From Sphaerimonospora mesophila NBRC 14179 = JCM 3151 (lineage in GTDB: Bacteria; Actinomycetota; Actinomycetes; Streptosporangiales; Streptosporangiaceae), in NCBI GenBank assembly GCA_001552515.1, contig BCRI01000048.1, positions 1-48,166 on the forward strand: a stretch of 48,166 nucleotides of DNA, read 5' to 3'. The notes below the pieces were generated by a model. It ran no database searches. It saw nothing but the letters and a program-made list of their open reading frames with translations, and had not been told where the DNA came from. Shown here one piece after another: positions 17,007 to 26,409 of this stretch (positions are counted from its first letter, which is position 1; the number at the start of each line of letters is the position of its first letter). A program made the translations under genes and the position numbers.

Positions 17007-17840
17007 ATGGCTTCCGTGAACATGGCCGACGTCAAGCGGCTTCGCGAGATGACCGCCGCCGGCATGATGGACTGTAAGAAGGCGCTCGAGGAGTCCGCTG
17101 GCGACTTCGACAAGGCCGTCGACATCCTGCGTCTCAAGGGCGCCAAGGACGTCGGCAAGCGCGAGGCGCGCACCGCCTCGAACGGCCTGGTGGCCGTCAA
17201 GCACGAGGGCGACTCCCTGGCCGCGCTGCTGGAGATCAACTGCGAGACCGACTTCGTCGCCAAGAACGAGCGCTTCCAGCAGCTCGCCGCCGACATCGTC
17301 GCCCATGTCCTGGCGACCAAGCCCGGAGACGTGCCGACCCTGCTGGAGTCCCAGCTGAACGGCAAGACCGTCAAGGAGCTGCTTGACGAGACGAACGCCA
17401 CGCTCGGCGAGAAGATCGAGATCCGCCGGTTCTCCGTGCTCGACGGCGGGTACATCGTGTCGTACATGCACAAGACCGACCCGCAGCTTCCGCCGGCGGT
17501 CGGCGTGCTGATCCAGCTCGACCAGCCGAACGCCGAGGTGGCCAAGGACATCGCGCAGCACACCGCCGCGATGGCGCCGAGGTTCCTGAGCCCCGCCGAG
17601 GTGCCGGCGGAGGTGATCGAGAAGGAGCGGTCGCTGTTCGAGCAGATGACCCGCGAGGAGGGCAAGCCCGAGCCGGCCATCGCGAAGATCGTCGAGGGCC
17701 GCGTCAACGGCTGGTACAAGGACTTCACGCTGCTGGAGCAGGCGTTCGTGAAGGACAACAAGAAGACGATCGCCAAGGTCGCGGACGAGGCCGGTGTCAA
17801 GGTTCTGGCCTTCACCCGGTACAAGGTGGGGCAGGCTTAG
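17007..17840 (+). CDS. tsf: Translation elongation factor Ts
   Basis: EF-Ts exchanges GDP on EF-Tu. The 277-residue protein starts at ATG 17007. It has the N-terminal UBA-like domain (MADVKRLREMTAAGMMDCKK, DFDKAVDILRLKGAKDVGKR), then the core with NCETDFVAKNERFQ and VLDGGYIVSYMHKTD. AGGAAATC precedes the start. It is co-directional with rpsB and pyrH. Confidence 0.97.
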   Translation: MASVNMADVKRLREMTAAGMMDCKKALEESAGDFDKAVDILRLKGAKDVGKREARTASNGLVAVKHEGDSLAALLEINCETDFVAKNERFQQLAADIVAHVLATKPGDVPTLLESQLNGKTVKELLDETNATLGEKIEIRRFSVLDGGYIVSYMHKTDPQLPPAVGVLIQLDQPNAEVAKDIAQHTAAMAPRFLSPAEVPAEVIEKERSLFEQMTREEGKPEPAIAKIVEGRVNGWYKDFTLLEQAFVKDNKKTIAKVADEAGVKVLAFTRYKVGQA

Positions 17841-18662
<822 letters not shown>

Positions 18663-18671
18663 GGAGCCGCA

Positions 18672-19229
18672 GTGATCGACGAAACCCTCCTCGAGGCGGA
18701 GGAGAAGATGGAAAAGGCGGTGGCGGTCGCCAAGGAGGATTTCTCGGGTATCCGCACCGGCCGCGTCACCCCCTCGATGTTCAACAAGATCAACGTGGAC
18801 TACTACGGGTCGCCAACTCCGATCCAGCAACTCGCGTCGTTTCACGTCCCCGAGGCCCGGATGGTCCTTGTCCAGCCGTACGACAAGGGTTCGCTGAACG
18901 CGATCGAGAAGGCCATCCGGGACAGCGATCTCGGGGTCAACCCCGGCAACGACGGCGCGGTCATCCGCGTGGTGTTCCCCGAGCTGTCGCAGGAGCGCCG
19001 CAAGGAGTACGTCAAGATAGCCCGGAACAAGGCGGAGGGCGCCCGGGTCTCCGTGCGGAACATCCGCCGTCACGCCAAGGACATCCTGGACAAGATGGTC
19101 AAGGACGGCGAGGCCGGTGAGGACGAGGTCCACCGCGCGGTGAAGGAGCTCGACGACCTCACCCACAGGCACGTCGCGAAGATCGACGAGCTGCTCAAGG
19201 GCAAGGAAACCGAGCTGCTCGAGGTCTGA
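18672..19229 (+). CDS. frr: Ribosome recycling factor
   Basis: RRF splits post-termination ribosomes together with EF-G. The 185-residue protein starts at GTG 18672, nine bases after pyrH, and shows the family's two-domain sequence: [58 protein letters not shown] and a long helical end. Length is standard. Confidence 0.97.
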   Translation: MIDETLLEAEEKMEKAVAVAKEDFSGIRTGRVTPSMFNKINVDYYGSPTPIQQLASFHVPEARMVLVQPYDKGSLNAIEKAIRDSDLGVNPGNDGAVIRVVFPELSQERRKEYVKIARNKAEGARVSVRNIRRHAKDILDKMVKDGEAGEDEVHRAVKELDDLTHRHVAKIDELLKGKETELLEV

Positions 19230-19287
19230 CCGACACCTCGGCGGCGGGGAGCGACGGACGCGACCCGGGCCGACGGACCGGTACGAC

Positions 19288-19337
19288 CGTGATCCTTGTG
19301 CCGCGCCGTGCGACGGCGGCGTGGCACAAGGATCACG
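19288..19337 (+). terminator. Long hairpin between frr and cdsA
   Basis: CGTGATCCTTGTGCC (19288-19302) is perfectly complementary to GGCACAAGGATCACG (19323-19337), a 15-bp stem with a 20-nt GC-rich loop. No T-run follows; the cdsA ribosome site AGGGAGTAGGA begins only a few bases later. It may end the rpsB-frr message or act as an attenuator for cdsA. The stem starts CGTGATC, like the repeats at 33.5 and 40 kb, but it lacks their TTGC continuation. Confidence 0.65.
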
Positions 19338-19357
19338 CGTATAGGGAGTAGGACGTT

Positions 19358-20263
19358 TTGGACGCAACGGCCGCCACCTCGGAGAACGGGCCCGACAGGA
19401 AGTCGGCCGCCGGCGACGGCGGTGCCTCCGGAGCGGCCGCGGCCGCCGGGGGCGGGAGCCGTACGGGCCGGAACCTGCCGGCCGCCGTGGCGGTCGGCGT
19501 CGTGCTCGGCGTGGTCGTCATCGGCTCGCTCTACATTGTCAAGGCGGCCTTCCTGGTCGTCGTCCTGGCCGCCGTTGGCGTCGGCGTGCACGAGCTGGTC
19601 AAGGCGCTCGCGATCCACGGCATCCGGGTGCCGGTGGTGCCGCTGCTCGCCGGCATGGCGGCGATGGTCGTCGGTCCGTACTGGGGCGGGGTCCCCTTCC
19701 TCGTCGGCGCGTTCGCGGTGACCGCGATGGTCCTGCTGATCTGGCGGATGTTCCAGGGCGCCGACGGCTTCGTCAGGGACGCGACGGCGAGCATGTTCGT
19801 CGCGGTCTACCCGGCGCTGTTCGCCGGGTTCGTGCCGCTGCTGCTGAAGCCGGAGGACGGCGCCGACCGGGTCGTCATCTTCATCGCCGTGACGGTCTGC
19901 AGCGATATCGGGGGATATTTCGCCGGCATCTTCTTCGGCAAGCACCGGATGTCGCCGCTCATCAGCCCCAAGAAGACGTGGGAGGGCTTCGCCGGATCGG
20001 CGCTCGCCTGCGTCGTCGCCGGGGCGTTACTCGTCCATTTCCGGCTCGACTCCGGCTACTGGCAGGGGGCGGTCCTCGGCGCGGTCGTGGTCGTCTGCGC
20101 CACCCTCGGGGATCTCGTCGAGTCGGTGATCAAGCGTGATCTCGGCATCAAGGACATGAGCTCGCTGCTGCCCGGCCACGGCGGAGCGATGGACCGCCTC
20201 GACTCCCTGCTGTTCACGCTCGTCCCGGTCTGGCTGCTGCTGACGCTCCTCGTCGGCCCATGA
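19358..20263 (+). CDS. cdsA: Phosphatidate cytidylyltransferase
   Basis: CdsA makes CDP-diacylglycerol from phosphatidic acid and CTP at the membrane. The 301-residue protein has a disordered Gly/Ala-rich N-terminus of about 40 residues, eight or so membrane segments, and the family signature near the C-terminus, VIKRDLGIKDMSSLLPGHGG followed by AMDRLDS. TTG 19358 follows AGGGAGTAGGACG. Its position after frr is conserved in actinobacteria. Confidence 0.95.
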   Translation: MDATAATSENGPDRKSAAGDGGASGAAAAAGGGSRTGRNLPAAVAVGVVLGVVVIGSLYIVKAAFLVVVLAAVGVGVHELVKALAIHGIRVPVVPLLAGMAAMVVGPYWGGVPFLVGAFAVTAMVLLIWRMFQGADGFVRDATASMFVAVYPALFAGFVPLLLKPEDGADRVVIFIAVTVCSDIGGYFAGIFFGKHRMSPLISPKKTWEGFAGSALACVVAGALLVHFRLDSGYWQGAVLGAVVVVCATLGDLVESVIKRDLGIKDMSSLLPGHGGAMDRLDSLLFTLVPVWLLLTLLVGP

Positions 20264-20293
20264 CCGTTCGCCCCGCCGTCAGCATCGGCGCCG

Positions 20294-21322
20294 TCAGCAG
20301 CGGTGCCGTACGGCCAGGCGCGCGGCGAGCGCCTCGTGCCCCTGCTCCGCGGTGAAGCGGAGTTCGGCCTCGGTGAGCGGGAACAGCCACAGCCAGCGGA
20401 CCGGTTCACCCCCAAACGCGAATCCTGACATGTCTGGAAATCCGAGTGGCTCGGCGAGCATGAGGACCCCCTGATAATCCAGGCCCATCGGGAACGCGTC
20501 GGCCCGCCACCGGGCCGTGTGACCGTGCCCCAGCCAGGTCACCGATCGCCAGGGATACCGGCCCAGCCAGGCGAACATCCGGGTGACCACCCTCGGATCC
20601 CGTCGCGTCGCGACGGCGAGCTCCACCCGGCAGGCCGTGTCGTAGAGCTCGGCTCCCGGCATCCGCTGGCAGCTCATCCCCACCGTCGACAGGACGGCGT
20701 GGTCGCGTGCCGCCGTGGCCGGGCGTTCCGTCACGCCGATCACGGGCAGACCGCCCCCGCCGATCTCCCAGTAGCGGCCCGGCGGGCCGACCCTGCCGTC
20801 CAGGTGGCCCATCACGAACTGCTGGAACGAGGCCCAGCTTCCCTCCGTCTCCCGCCACCGCCAGTAGGCGCGCGCCTCGGCGACGCGGGTCGACAGCCCT
20901 TCCATCGCCTCGGCCAGCGACCACGCGAACGGTGACTCGCCCACGGCGTCCCGCGCGTAACCGGGCATGCCGCGGTCCATGTCCGCCCAGCTCGGAATGA
21001 CGGCCAGGAGTTCGCCGTTCTCGAACAGGGCGACGCCGTCACCCTCCTCGAACCAGAGCACGGACAGCGCGGCCGCGTCCAGCGGCGGGGTGCCGGCCGG
21101 ACGAGCGGTGGCGTTCACCGGCAGCACGGGCGGCAGGCCGGCGTCGGTTCTGGCCGGGTCGGCCGCGTCCGGAGCCGGGCGGTGGTTGGCCAGCCAGACC
21201 GCTCCGCGTACGGCGCCCCGCGCGTCGCGCAGGTAGGCTACGGACGACTCCCGGTCGGTTTCGACTGTGAGAGTGCGGCTCCGGTATGGATTGGGGCTGG
21301 TGAGCACGGTGGTGATGTCCAC
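20294..21322 (-). CDS. SUFU-domain protein
   Basis: The 342-residue protein resembles bacterial suppressor-of-fused (SUFU) domain proteins in its second half: GMSCQRMPGAELYDTACRVE, RYPWRSVTWLGHGHTARW, GVLMLAEPLGFPDMSGFAF and the end WLWLFPLTEAELRFTAEQG. The N-terminal half is a separate, poorly characterised domain. Bacterial SUFU proteins are often linked to immunity against polymorphic toxins, but no toxin gene is seen here. It starts at GTG 21322, divergent from rlmN. Confidence 0.65.
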   Translation of the reverse strand: MDITTVLTSPNPYRSRTLTVETDRESSVAYLRDARGAVRGAVWLANHRPAPDAADPARTDAGLPPVLPVNATARPAGTPPLDAAALSVLWFEEGDGVALFENGELLAVIPSWADMDRGMPGYARDAVGESPFAWSLAEAMEGLSTRVAEARAYWRWRETEGSWASFQQFVMGHLDGRVGPPGRYWEIGGGGLPVIGVTERPATAARDHAVLSTVGMSCQRMPGAELYDTACRVELAVATRRDPRVVTRMFAWLGRYPWRSVTWLGHGHTARWRADAFPMGLDYQGVLMLAEPLGFPDMSGFAFGGEPVRWLWLFPLTEAELRFTAEQGHEALAARLAVRHRC

Positions 21323-21433
21323 CCGTCAACCTCCGGGTCGCCTCCGCGAACAGGCCGTCAGACCGAATGTAAGCCCGGTTGCTGCAGCCGTTAAGACCGT
21401 GTTCCGCCAACCACGAGATCGGAAGGTTTCCGC

Positions 21434-22579
21434 GTGAGCGAGCAGCCGACCACCACGCAGCCGACCACCGGCCAGGAACGGCCCGGCCGGCTGACCCTCA
21501 TCGCGCCCCGCCGGGCCAAGCCGCGGCGTCACCTGGCGGATCTGAGCATGGCCGAGCGCCGGGAGGCGGTCGCCGAGCTGGGGGAGAAGCCGTTCCGCGC
21601 CGATCAGCTCTCGCGGCACTACTTCGCCAGGCTCACGGCCGCCCCCGAGCAGATGACCGACCTGCCGGGCGGGCTGCGTGAGCGGCTGGTCGAGCAGCTC
21701 ATGCCGCCGCTGCTGACGTCCGTACGCGAGATCACCTGTGACGGCGGCATGACGCGCAAGACCCTGTGGCGGCTGTTCGACGGGTCACTCGTCGAGTCGG
21801 TGCTCATGCGCTATCCCGACCGGGTCACCATGTGCGTGTCATCCCAGGCGGGCTGCGGGATGAACTGCCCGTTCTGCGCGACCGGCCAGGCCGGTCTCAC
21901 CAGGAACATGTCCACCGCCGAGATCGTCGAGCAGGTCGTGGCCGGGGCCAGGTCGCTGGCACGCGGCGACGTTCCCGGCGGCCCCGGCCGGGTCGGCAAC
22001 ATCGTCTTCATGGGGATGGGCGAGCCGCTGGCCAACTACAAGGCCGTCATCGGCGCGGTCCGTCGCATCGTCGACCCCGTGCCCGCCGGCCTCGGCATCT
22101 CCGCCAGGGGCGTCACGGTCTCGACCGTCGGCCTGGTGCCCGCCATCGACAGGCTGGCGGGCGAGGGCCTGCCGGTCAGGCTCGCCGTGTCCCTCCACGC
22201 GCCCGACGACGAACTGCGGGACACGCTCGTGCCGATCAACACCCGCTGGAAGGTGGCCGAGGTGCTCGCCGCCGCCTGGCGGTACGCGCGGACGACCGGA
22301 CGCCGGGTCTCCATCGAGTACGCGTTGATCAAGGACATCAACGATCAGGAGTGGCGCGCCGACCTGCTGGGCCGCCTGCTCAAGGGCAAGCTCGTGCACG
22401 TCAACCTCATCCCGCTCAACCCGACGCCCGGGTCGAAGTGGACGGCCTCCCGCCCGGAGGACGAGCGGGCCTTCGTCCGCAGGCTGGAGTCGCACGGCGT
22501 CGCCGTGACCGTACGGGACACCCGCGGCCGGGAGATCGACGGCGCCTGCGGCCAGCTCGCCGCCGCGAACCCGTCGTGA
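21434..22579 (+). CDS. rlmN: 23S rRNA (adenine2503-C2)-methyltransferase RlmN
   Basis: RlmN is a radical SAM enzyme that methylates C2 of A2503 in 23S rRNA and A37 in some tRNAs. The 381-residue protein has the CxxxCxxC cluster ligands at Cys141, Cys145 and Cys148 ([12 protein letters not shown]), [35 protein letters not shown], and the C-terminal catalytic Cys in [11 protein letters not shown]. It starts at GTG 21434 with an N-terminal extension of about 35 residues. It ends three bases from the convergent ABC permease gene. Confidence 0.96.
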   Translation: MSEQPTTTQPTTGQERPGRLTLIAPRRAKPRRHLADLSMAERREAVAELGEKPFRADQLSRHYFARLTAAPEQMTDLPGGLRERLVEQLMPPLLTSVREITCDGGMTRKTLWRLFDGSLVESVLMRYPDRVTMCVSSQAGCGMNCPFCATGQAGLTRNMSTAEIVEQVVAGARSLARGDVPGGPGRVGNIVFMGMGEPLANYKAVIGAVRRIVDPVPAGLGISARGVTVSTVGLVPAIDRLAGEGLPVRLAVSLHAPDDELRDTLVPINTRWKVAEVLAAAWRYARTTGRRVSIEYALIKDINDQEWRADLLGRLLKGKLVHVNLIPLNPTPGSKWTASRPEDERAFVRRLESHGVAVTVRDTRGREIDGACGQLAAANPS

Positions 22580-22582
22580 CCG

Positions 22583-23245
22583 TCACGGGCGGGTCAGGCG
22601 AAGGCGCGCGTAGACGGCCAGGCCGAGGGCGGGCCACAGCAGCGACTGCACCGTGAGCAGGGGCAGGCCGGCGAGCAGGACGCCGTGGTGTGCGTCGCGC
22701 ATCCAGGTGAGGAGCGGGACGCCGAGCCAGCGGATTCCCGACATGCTGATGAGCAGCATGACCAGGTAACCGAGGATCAGGGTCATGCTCGACACCGCGG
22801 GGGAGGCGATGATCGGGCGGCTCGTCAGCGCTCCGAGCGCCACACCCGCGATCACCGACAGCAGGTGCAGGCACGCGCCGGCGGCGAGCACGGCCGGGCC
22901 CGGGGCGGCCGACAGCCGCAGGACCAGCGTGGTCATGGCGACGGCGGCCAGCACGAGGTCGTACGCCCCGGCGGCCAGCAGTCCGCCGGCCACCTCTGAC
23001 CGGCCGACGGCCGTACGAGAGATCATCCGCTGCTCGTCCGGCTCGCTGTCGAGAAGCCCGCGGGCGGCCCAGGCGAACACCGGGACGAGGATGGCGGCCG
23101 AGTCGGCCGCCGCCCCCAGTTCGGCACCCGGGGGGACCGGCGTCGCGTAGAGGATCGCCAGCAGCGGGAGCAGCCCGATGAGGGGCTGGACGGCCCTGTG
23201 GGAGCGCGCGTAGGCGGCGAGCCGGAACCGGACCAGGGCGATCAT
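22583..23245 (-). CDS. ABC transporter permease (small, about six membrane segments)
   Basis: The 220-residue hydrophobic protein starts at ATG 23245, which overlaps the stop of the upstream ATPase gene as ATGA. It has about six membrane helices, including LIGLLPLLAILYAT, LVLAAVAMTTLVLRLSAA and LILGYLVMLLISMSG, and no solute-binding partner nearby, so it is probably the membrane half of a two-gene exporter. The substrate is unknown. The frame remains open upstream, but only the part from 23245 is coding. Confidence 0.8.
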   Translation of the reverse strand: MIALVRFRLAAYARSHRAVQPLIGLLPLLAILYATPVPPGAELGAAADSAAILVPVFAWAARGLLDSEPDEQRMISRTAVGRSEVAGGLLAAGAYDLVLAAVAMTTLVLRLSAAPGPAVLAAGACLHLLSVIAGVALGALTSRPIIASPAVSSMTLILGYLVMLLISMSGIRWLGVPLLTWMRDAHHGVLLAGLPLLTVQSLLWPALGLAVYARLRLTRP

Positions 23246-24003
23246 CGGCCCACCGCCGTACGGACCGTCCGGACGTCGTGGCCTTCGGCCCGCAGGCGCT
23301 CGGCCAGGTCGGCGGCCTTCGACGCGGCCACGCGGACCTCGAGCACCGTGGCCGGCTCGGCGGCGTCGAGCAGGTCGTCCGGGGGCTCCTCGACGACGGG
23401 GACCTCGCGGACGGCCCCGTCGCGCACCTCGTGCCGCCGCCTTCCGGGCAGCGCGCGCAGGTCGCCCTGGTGGTCGCTGACGACGACGATGCCGCCCCCG
23501 GCCGCCACCTCGCCGATGACGCGCGGCAGCTCTGCGCGGGTGGCCGTGTCCAGGCCGGCGAAGGGCTCGTCGAGGACGAGCAGCCCCGGCCGGCACAGCA
23601 GCGCCTGGGCGAGGCCCACCTTGTGGGCGCTGCCCTTGGACAGGTCCGGCAGCCGCCGGTCGAGCAGGTGATCCATGCCGAGCCGTTCCGCCCATTCCCC
23701 CACGGATCGCGGATCGACGCGGCGGACGGCCGCCATGTGCCGGAGATAGGCGGCGACGGTGAACGGCTGCCCCGCCGGGAAGCGTTCCGGGGCGTATCCG
23801 ACCACGGCCGGCCGATCCTCGATCACGCCCCTGACGGGTCTGAGCAGTCCCGCGAGCAGGCGCAGGAGAGTGGACTTGCCCGTGCCGTTGATCCCGGTGA
23901 TCTCGACGACGTCTCCGCCGCCGAGGTTCAGCTCCACCCCGGACAGCACCCATGGATCCCGCCGCCCGTAGCGGAACGAGAGGTTGGCGACCCGCATGTT
24001 CAC
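23242..24003 (-). CDS. ABC transporter ATP-binding protein
   Basis: The 253-residue ATPase has a Walker A (GINGTGKSTLLRLLAGL), an LSKGS signature replacing the usual LSGGQ (LPDLSKGSAHKVGLAQALL), a Walker B (LLVLDEPFAGLD) and a switch His (VVVSDHQGD). The C-terminal 60 residues form an extra domain. It overlaps the permease by four bases. With no binding protein, the pair resembles CcmA-type or antibiotic/peptide exporters. Confidence 0.88.
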   Translation of the reverse strand: MNMRVANLSFRYGRRDPWVLSGVELNLGGGDVVEITGINGTGKSTLLRLLAGLLRPVRGVIEDRPAVVGYAPERFPAGQPFTVAAYLRHMAAVRRVDPRSVGEWAERLGMDHLLDRRLPDLSKGSAHKVGLAQALLCRPGLLVLDEPFAGLDTATRAELPRVIGEVAAGGGIVVVSDHQGDLRALPGRRRHEVRDGAVREVPVVEEPPDDLLDAAEPATVLEVRVAASKAADLAERLRAEGHDVRTVRTAVGR

Positions 24004-24167
24004 AGGAGCCTATAACCACATTTCCCCATCCGTCGGGTATTCCGATGGTCGCGGTGACCGTGATCATGGCGACACGGCGCGCGTTGAGCGAGAAGATCAG
24101 TGACGACACGTTCTCCACGCCGCTCGAGAACCTGGACGGAACGCGCTCCATCGCCCTGGGAGGCGAC

Positions 24168-24836
24168 ATGCTGATCGACCTGACGGTGCCGATGGCGACC
24201 GGGATGCCGGTCTACCCCGGGGATCCCGAGGTGGCGGTCGAACCGGCGCTGACGGTCGCGGCCGAGGGGGTCAACGTCCTGCGTCTGCACCTCGGGTCGC
24301 AGTCGGGCACCCACGTGGACGCGCCGTACCACATCGACGACGCCCTGCCCACGCTGGCGGACCTGCCCCTCGACCGGTTCGTCGGCCCGGCGGTCGTCGC
24401 CGACGTGCGGGGCCTGCCGCCGCGTGCGCCGATCACGCCGGAGGCGCTGGCGCCGGCGCTGGCGTCGGCGGGTTCGCGTCCGGGGACGATCCTGCTGATC
24501 GCCACCGGCTGGGCGGCCCACTGGGGGGACGAGCACTATCTGGCGCACCCGTGGCTCACCGCGGAGGCGGCCGAGCTGATCGTACGGTCGGGGACCATGA
24601 CGGTCGGGATCGACGCGCTGAGCGTGGATCCCACCCCGGCCGGTGAGATCCCCGCCCACCGCGTCCTGTGCGGGGCGCACGCCGTCATCGCGGAGAACCT
24701 GCGCGGCCTCGACGACCTCCTGGCCGCCCAGACCGCGGGCCACGAGATCGAGGTCTTCCTGCTGCCGCTCCGGCTCGGCTCGGCCGACGGCGCCCCCATC
24801 CGCGCCGTCGCCCGCGTCACCGCCGAGGCCCCGTAG
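24168..24836 (+). CDS. Cyclase-family metal hydrolase (kynurenine formamidase-like)
   Basis: The 222-residue protein belongs to the cyclase/KynB superfamily. It begins MLIDLTVPMATGMPVYPGDP and carries the metal-binding motif SQSGTHVDAPYHIDD, followed by a conserved GIDALSVDP and CGAHAVIAENL. The start ATG 24168 follows GGGAGG at 24158-24163. Members hydrolyse formylkynurenine, isatin or other amides and esters, so the substrate is open. It is convergent with the amidotransferase gene. The 164 bp upstream (24004-24167) hold no other gene. Confidence 0.82.
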   Translation: MLIDLTVPMATGMPVYPGDPEVAVEPALTVAAEGVNVLRLHLGSQSGTHVDAPYHIDDALPTLADLPLDRFVGPAVVADVRGLPPRAPITPEALAPALASAGSRPGTILLIATGWAAHWGDEHYLAHPWLTAEAAELIVRSGTMTVGIDALSVDPTPAGEIPAHRVLCGAHAVIAENLRGLDDLLAAQTAGHEIEVFLLPLRLGSADGAPIRAVARVTAEAP

Positions 24837-24857
24837 GGCCACCGAAGGAGAACCGGC

Positions 24858-25607
24858 TCACGGCGAGGCCGCGGTCTCCGCTCCGCCGGAGGCGCGGCGG
24901 ACGACCAGGTCGATCCAGCGGTCGGCCATGCGGCCCCAAATCGTGCGTAGGGCGGGCTCGGCAGCGGCGATCTCGGTGAGCATGGTGTTGACGTCCAGAC
25001 CCAGTTCGGCCAATTTGCCGGAATCGTCCCGGGCCCACGGCTCGACGGACTCCACCAGCACCTCGGGATGGAACTGAACGCCCCAGGCCGCCGGGCCAAG
25101 CCGGAACGCCTGGTTGGGGAAGTCGGGGCAGCACAGCAGCGGAACGGCCCCGGGCGGCAGCTCGGTGATCTCGTCGTAGTGCCACTGGACGGCCGGCGCT
25201 CCGTCGGGCAGGCCGGCGAACAGCGCGTCCTGCGCTGCGGCCGGCCGGGCCGTCAACGGGAACAGGCCGATCTGGGGAGCGGAGGCCCTGGCCACGGCGC
25301 CGCCGCAGGCGTGGGCGAGCAGCTGCCCGCCCAGGCACACGCCGAGCGTGGGGACCTCGGCGCGTACGGCCTGGCGGAGCAGATCGGCCACCGAGGGCAG
25401 CCAGGGCGCCCTGTCCACGTCGCCCACGCCGGGGACGCCGCCGAGGACGAGAAGGCCGTCGATCCCCTCAAGGGAGCGTGGGAGCGGGTCGCCCCGCCAC
25501 GGCTGGCGCAGATCCGGCCTGACCCCGGCCGCCGCGATTCGCGTGCCGATGAGTCCGGGGCCGGCGCCGTCCTCGTGCTGGACGATGAGGATCACGGGAG
25601 TGTTCAC
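24858..25607 (-). CDS. Class I glutamine amidotransferase-like protein
   Basis: The 249-residue protein has the GATase class I triad: the nucleophile in GVCLGGQLLAHACGG and the His-Glu in WGVQFHPEV. There is no synthase domain, so it is a free-standing member like those labelled GMP synthase-like. In polyamine pathways a related enzyme, PuuD, hydrolyses gamma-glutamyl-GABA; the Lrp regulator, aldehyde dehydrogenase and FAD oxidoreductase nearby make such a role possible but unproven. Confidence 0.8.
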   Translation of the reverse strand: MNTPVILIVQHEDGAGPGLIGTRIAAAGVRPDLRQPWRGDPLPRSLEGIDGLLVLGGVPGVGDVDRAPWLPSVADLLRQAVRAEVPTLGVCLGGQLLAHACGGAVARASAPQIGLFPLTARPAAAQDALFAGLPDGAPAVQWHYDEITELPPGAVPLLCCPDFPNQAFRLGPAAWGVQFHPEVLVESVEPWARDDSGKLAELGLDVNTMLTEIAAAEPALRTIWGRMADRWIDLVVRRASGGAETAASP

Positions 25608-25680
25608 GGACGGTACGCCTCACTGATCGGCTTCGGGGAACCCGGCCTGACGGTGCCCCAGGAGCTGCGGGGAACCCGAT

Positions 25681-26169
25681 CTAACGGGTGCCCCAGGAGT
25701 AGGTCTGCTTGTGCAGTTTCAGGTAGACGAACGTCTCGGTCGCCCGCACGCTGCCGATAGCCCTGATCTTGCCGAGGATCTCCAGCAGGTGGCTGTCCCC
25801 CTCACAGACCACCTCGACGATGAGGTCCACCGAGCCGGCCGTCAGCACCACATAGTTGATCTCCTTTATCGAGGAGAGCTCCTCGGCGACGGCGTCCAGG
25901 TCGCCCTCGCACTTGATGCCGATCATCGCCTGCCGGGGGAAGCCGAGCGACAGGGGATCGGTGACCGCGACGATCTGCATCACACCGAGGTCGAGCAGCC
26001 GCTGCACCCGCTGGCGTACCGCGGCCTCCGACAGCCCCACGGCCTTGCCTATCGCGGCGTACGGCTTGCGCCCGTCGGTCTGAAGCTGCTCGATGATCTG
26101 CTTGGAGATCTCGTCGAGCATCACTGGCCCGCCCTTGCCGGGCGTGCGTACCTTGGACGGATTGGTCAT
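25681..26169 (-). CDS. Lrp/AsnC-family transcriptional regulator
   Basis: The 162-residue regulator has an N-terminal helix-turn-helix (about residues 17-65, MLDEISKQIIEQLQTDGR, GLSEAAVRQRVQRLLDLGV) and a RAM ligand-binding domain (GIKCEGDLDAVAEELSSIKE, TAGSVDLIVEVVCEGD). It is transcribed away from the aldehyde dehydrogenase and transporter operon and probably responds to an amino acid or amine from that pathway. ATG 26121 is a possible shorter start. Confidence 0.88.
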   Translation of the reverse strand: MTNPSKVRTPGKGGPVMLDEISKQIIEQLQTDGRKPYAAIGKAVGLSEAAVRQRVQRLLDLGVMQIVAVTDPLSLGFPRQAMIGIKCEGDLDAVAEELSSIKEINYVVLTAGSVDLIVEVVCEGDSHLLEILGKIRAIGSVRATETFVYLKLHKQTYSWGTR

Positions 26170-26409
26170 CCTCGGGGGGGTGTCCTCTCTGGGGGATGGA
26201 GTGGGACGGGAGACGGGCTGTCACCGGTGTGACCTCGTGTTACAGGGTAGTTCCCGACGTCGTGTGATCAGGCTCCGACAGGTTGTCAACCCTGCTGCTC
26301 ATGGCAATCGAATTCGTAGCGATTTGGTATCTTAGCCACGGATTCCCTTGTAGTTGTCTGTTTTCTCTGTCAGAGTCGCGACAACTCCAGCCACCGCAAC
26401 AGGAGGTCA
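26170..26409. promoter_or_regulatory. Divergent control region of lrp and the aldehyde dehydrogenase operon
   Basis: This 240-bp region holds several palindromes: GTCAC-CGGT-GTGAC (26220-26233), GGTTGTCAACC (26281-26291), and an outer pair AGTTGTC/GACAACT (26352-26358 and 26380-26386) enclosing CTCTGTCAGAG (26365-26375). TATCTT at 26329-26334 is a candidate -10. Several spaced weak palindromes are typical of Lrp-type binding. AGGAGG at 26400-26405 serves the dehydrogenase. Confidence 0.55.
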
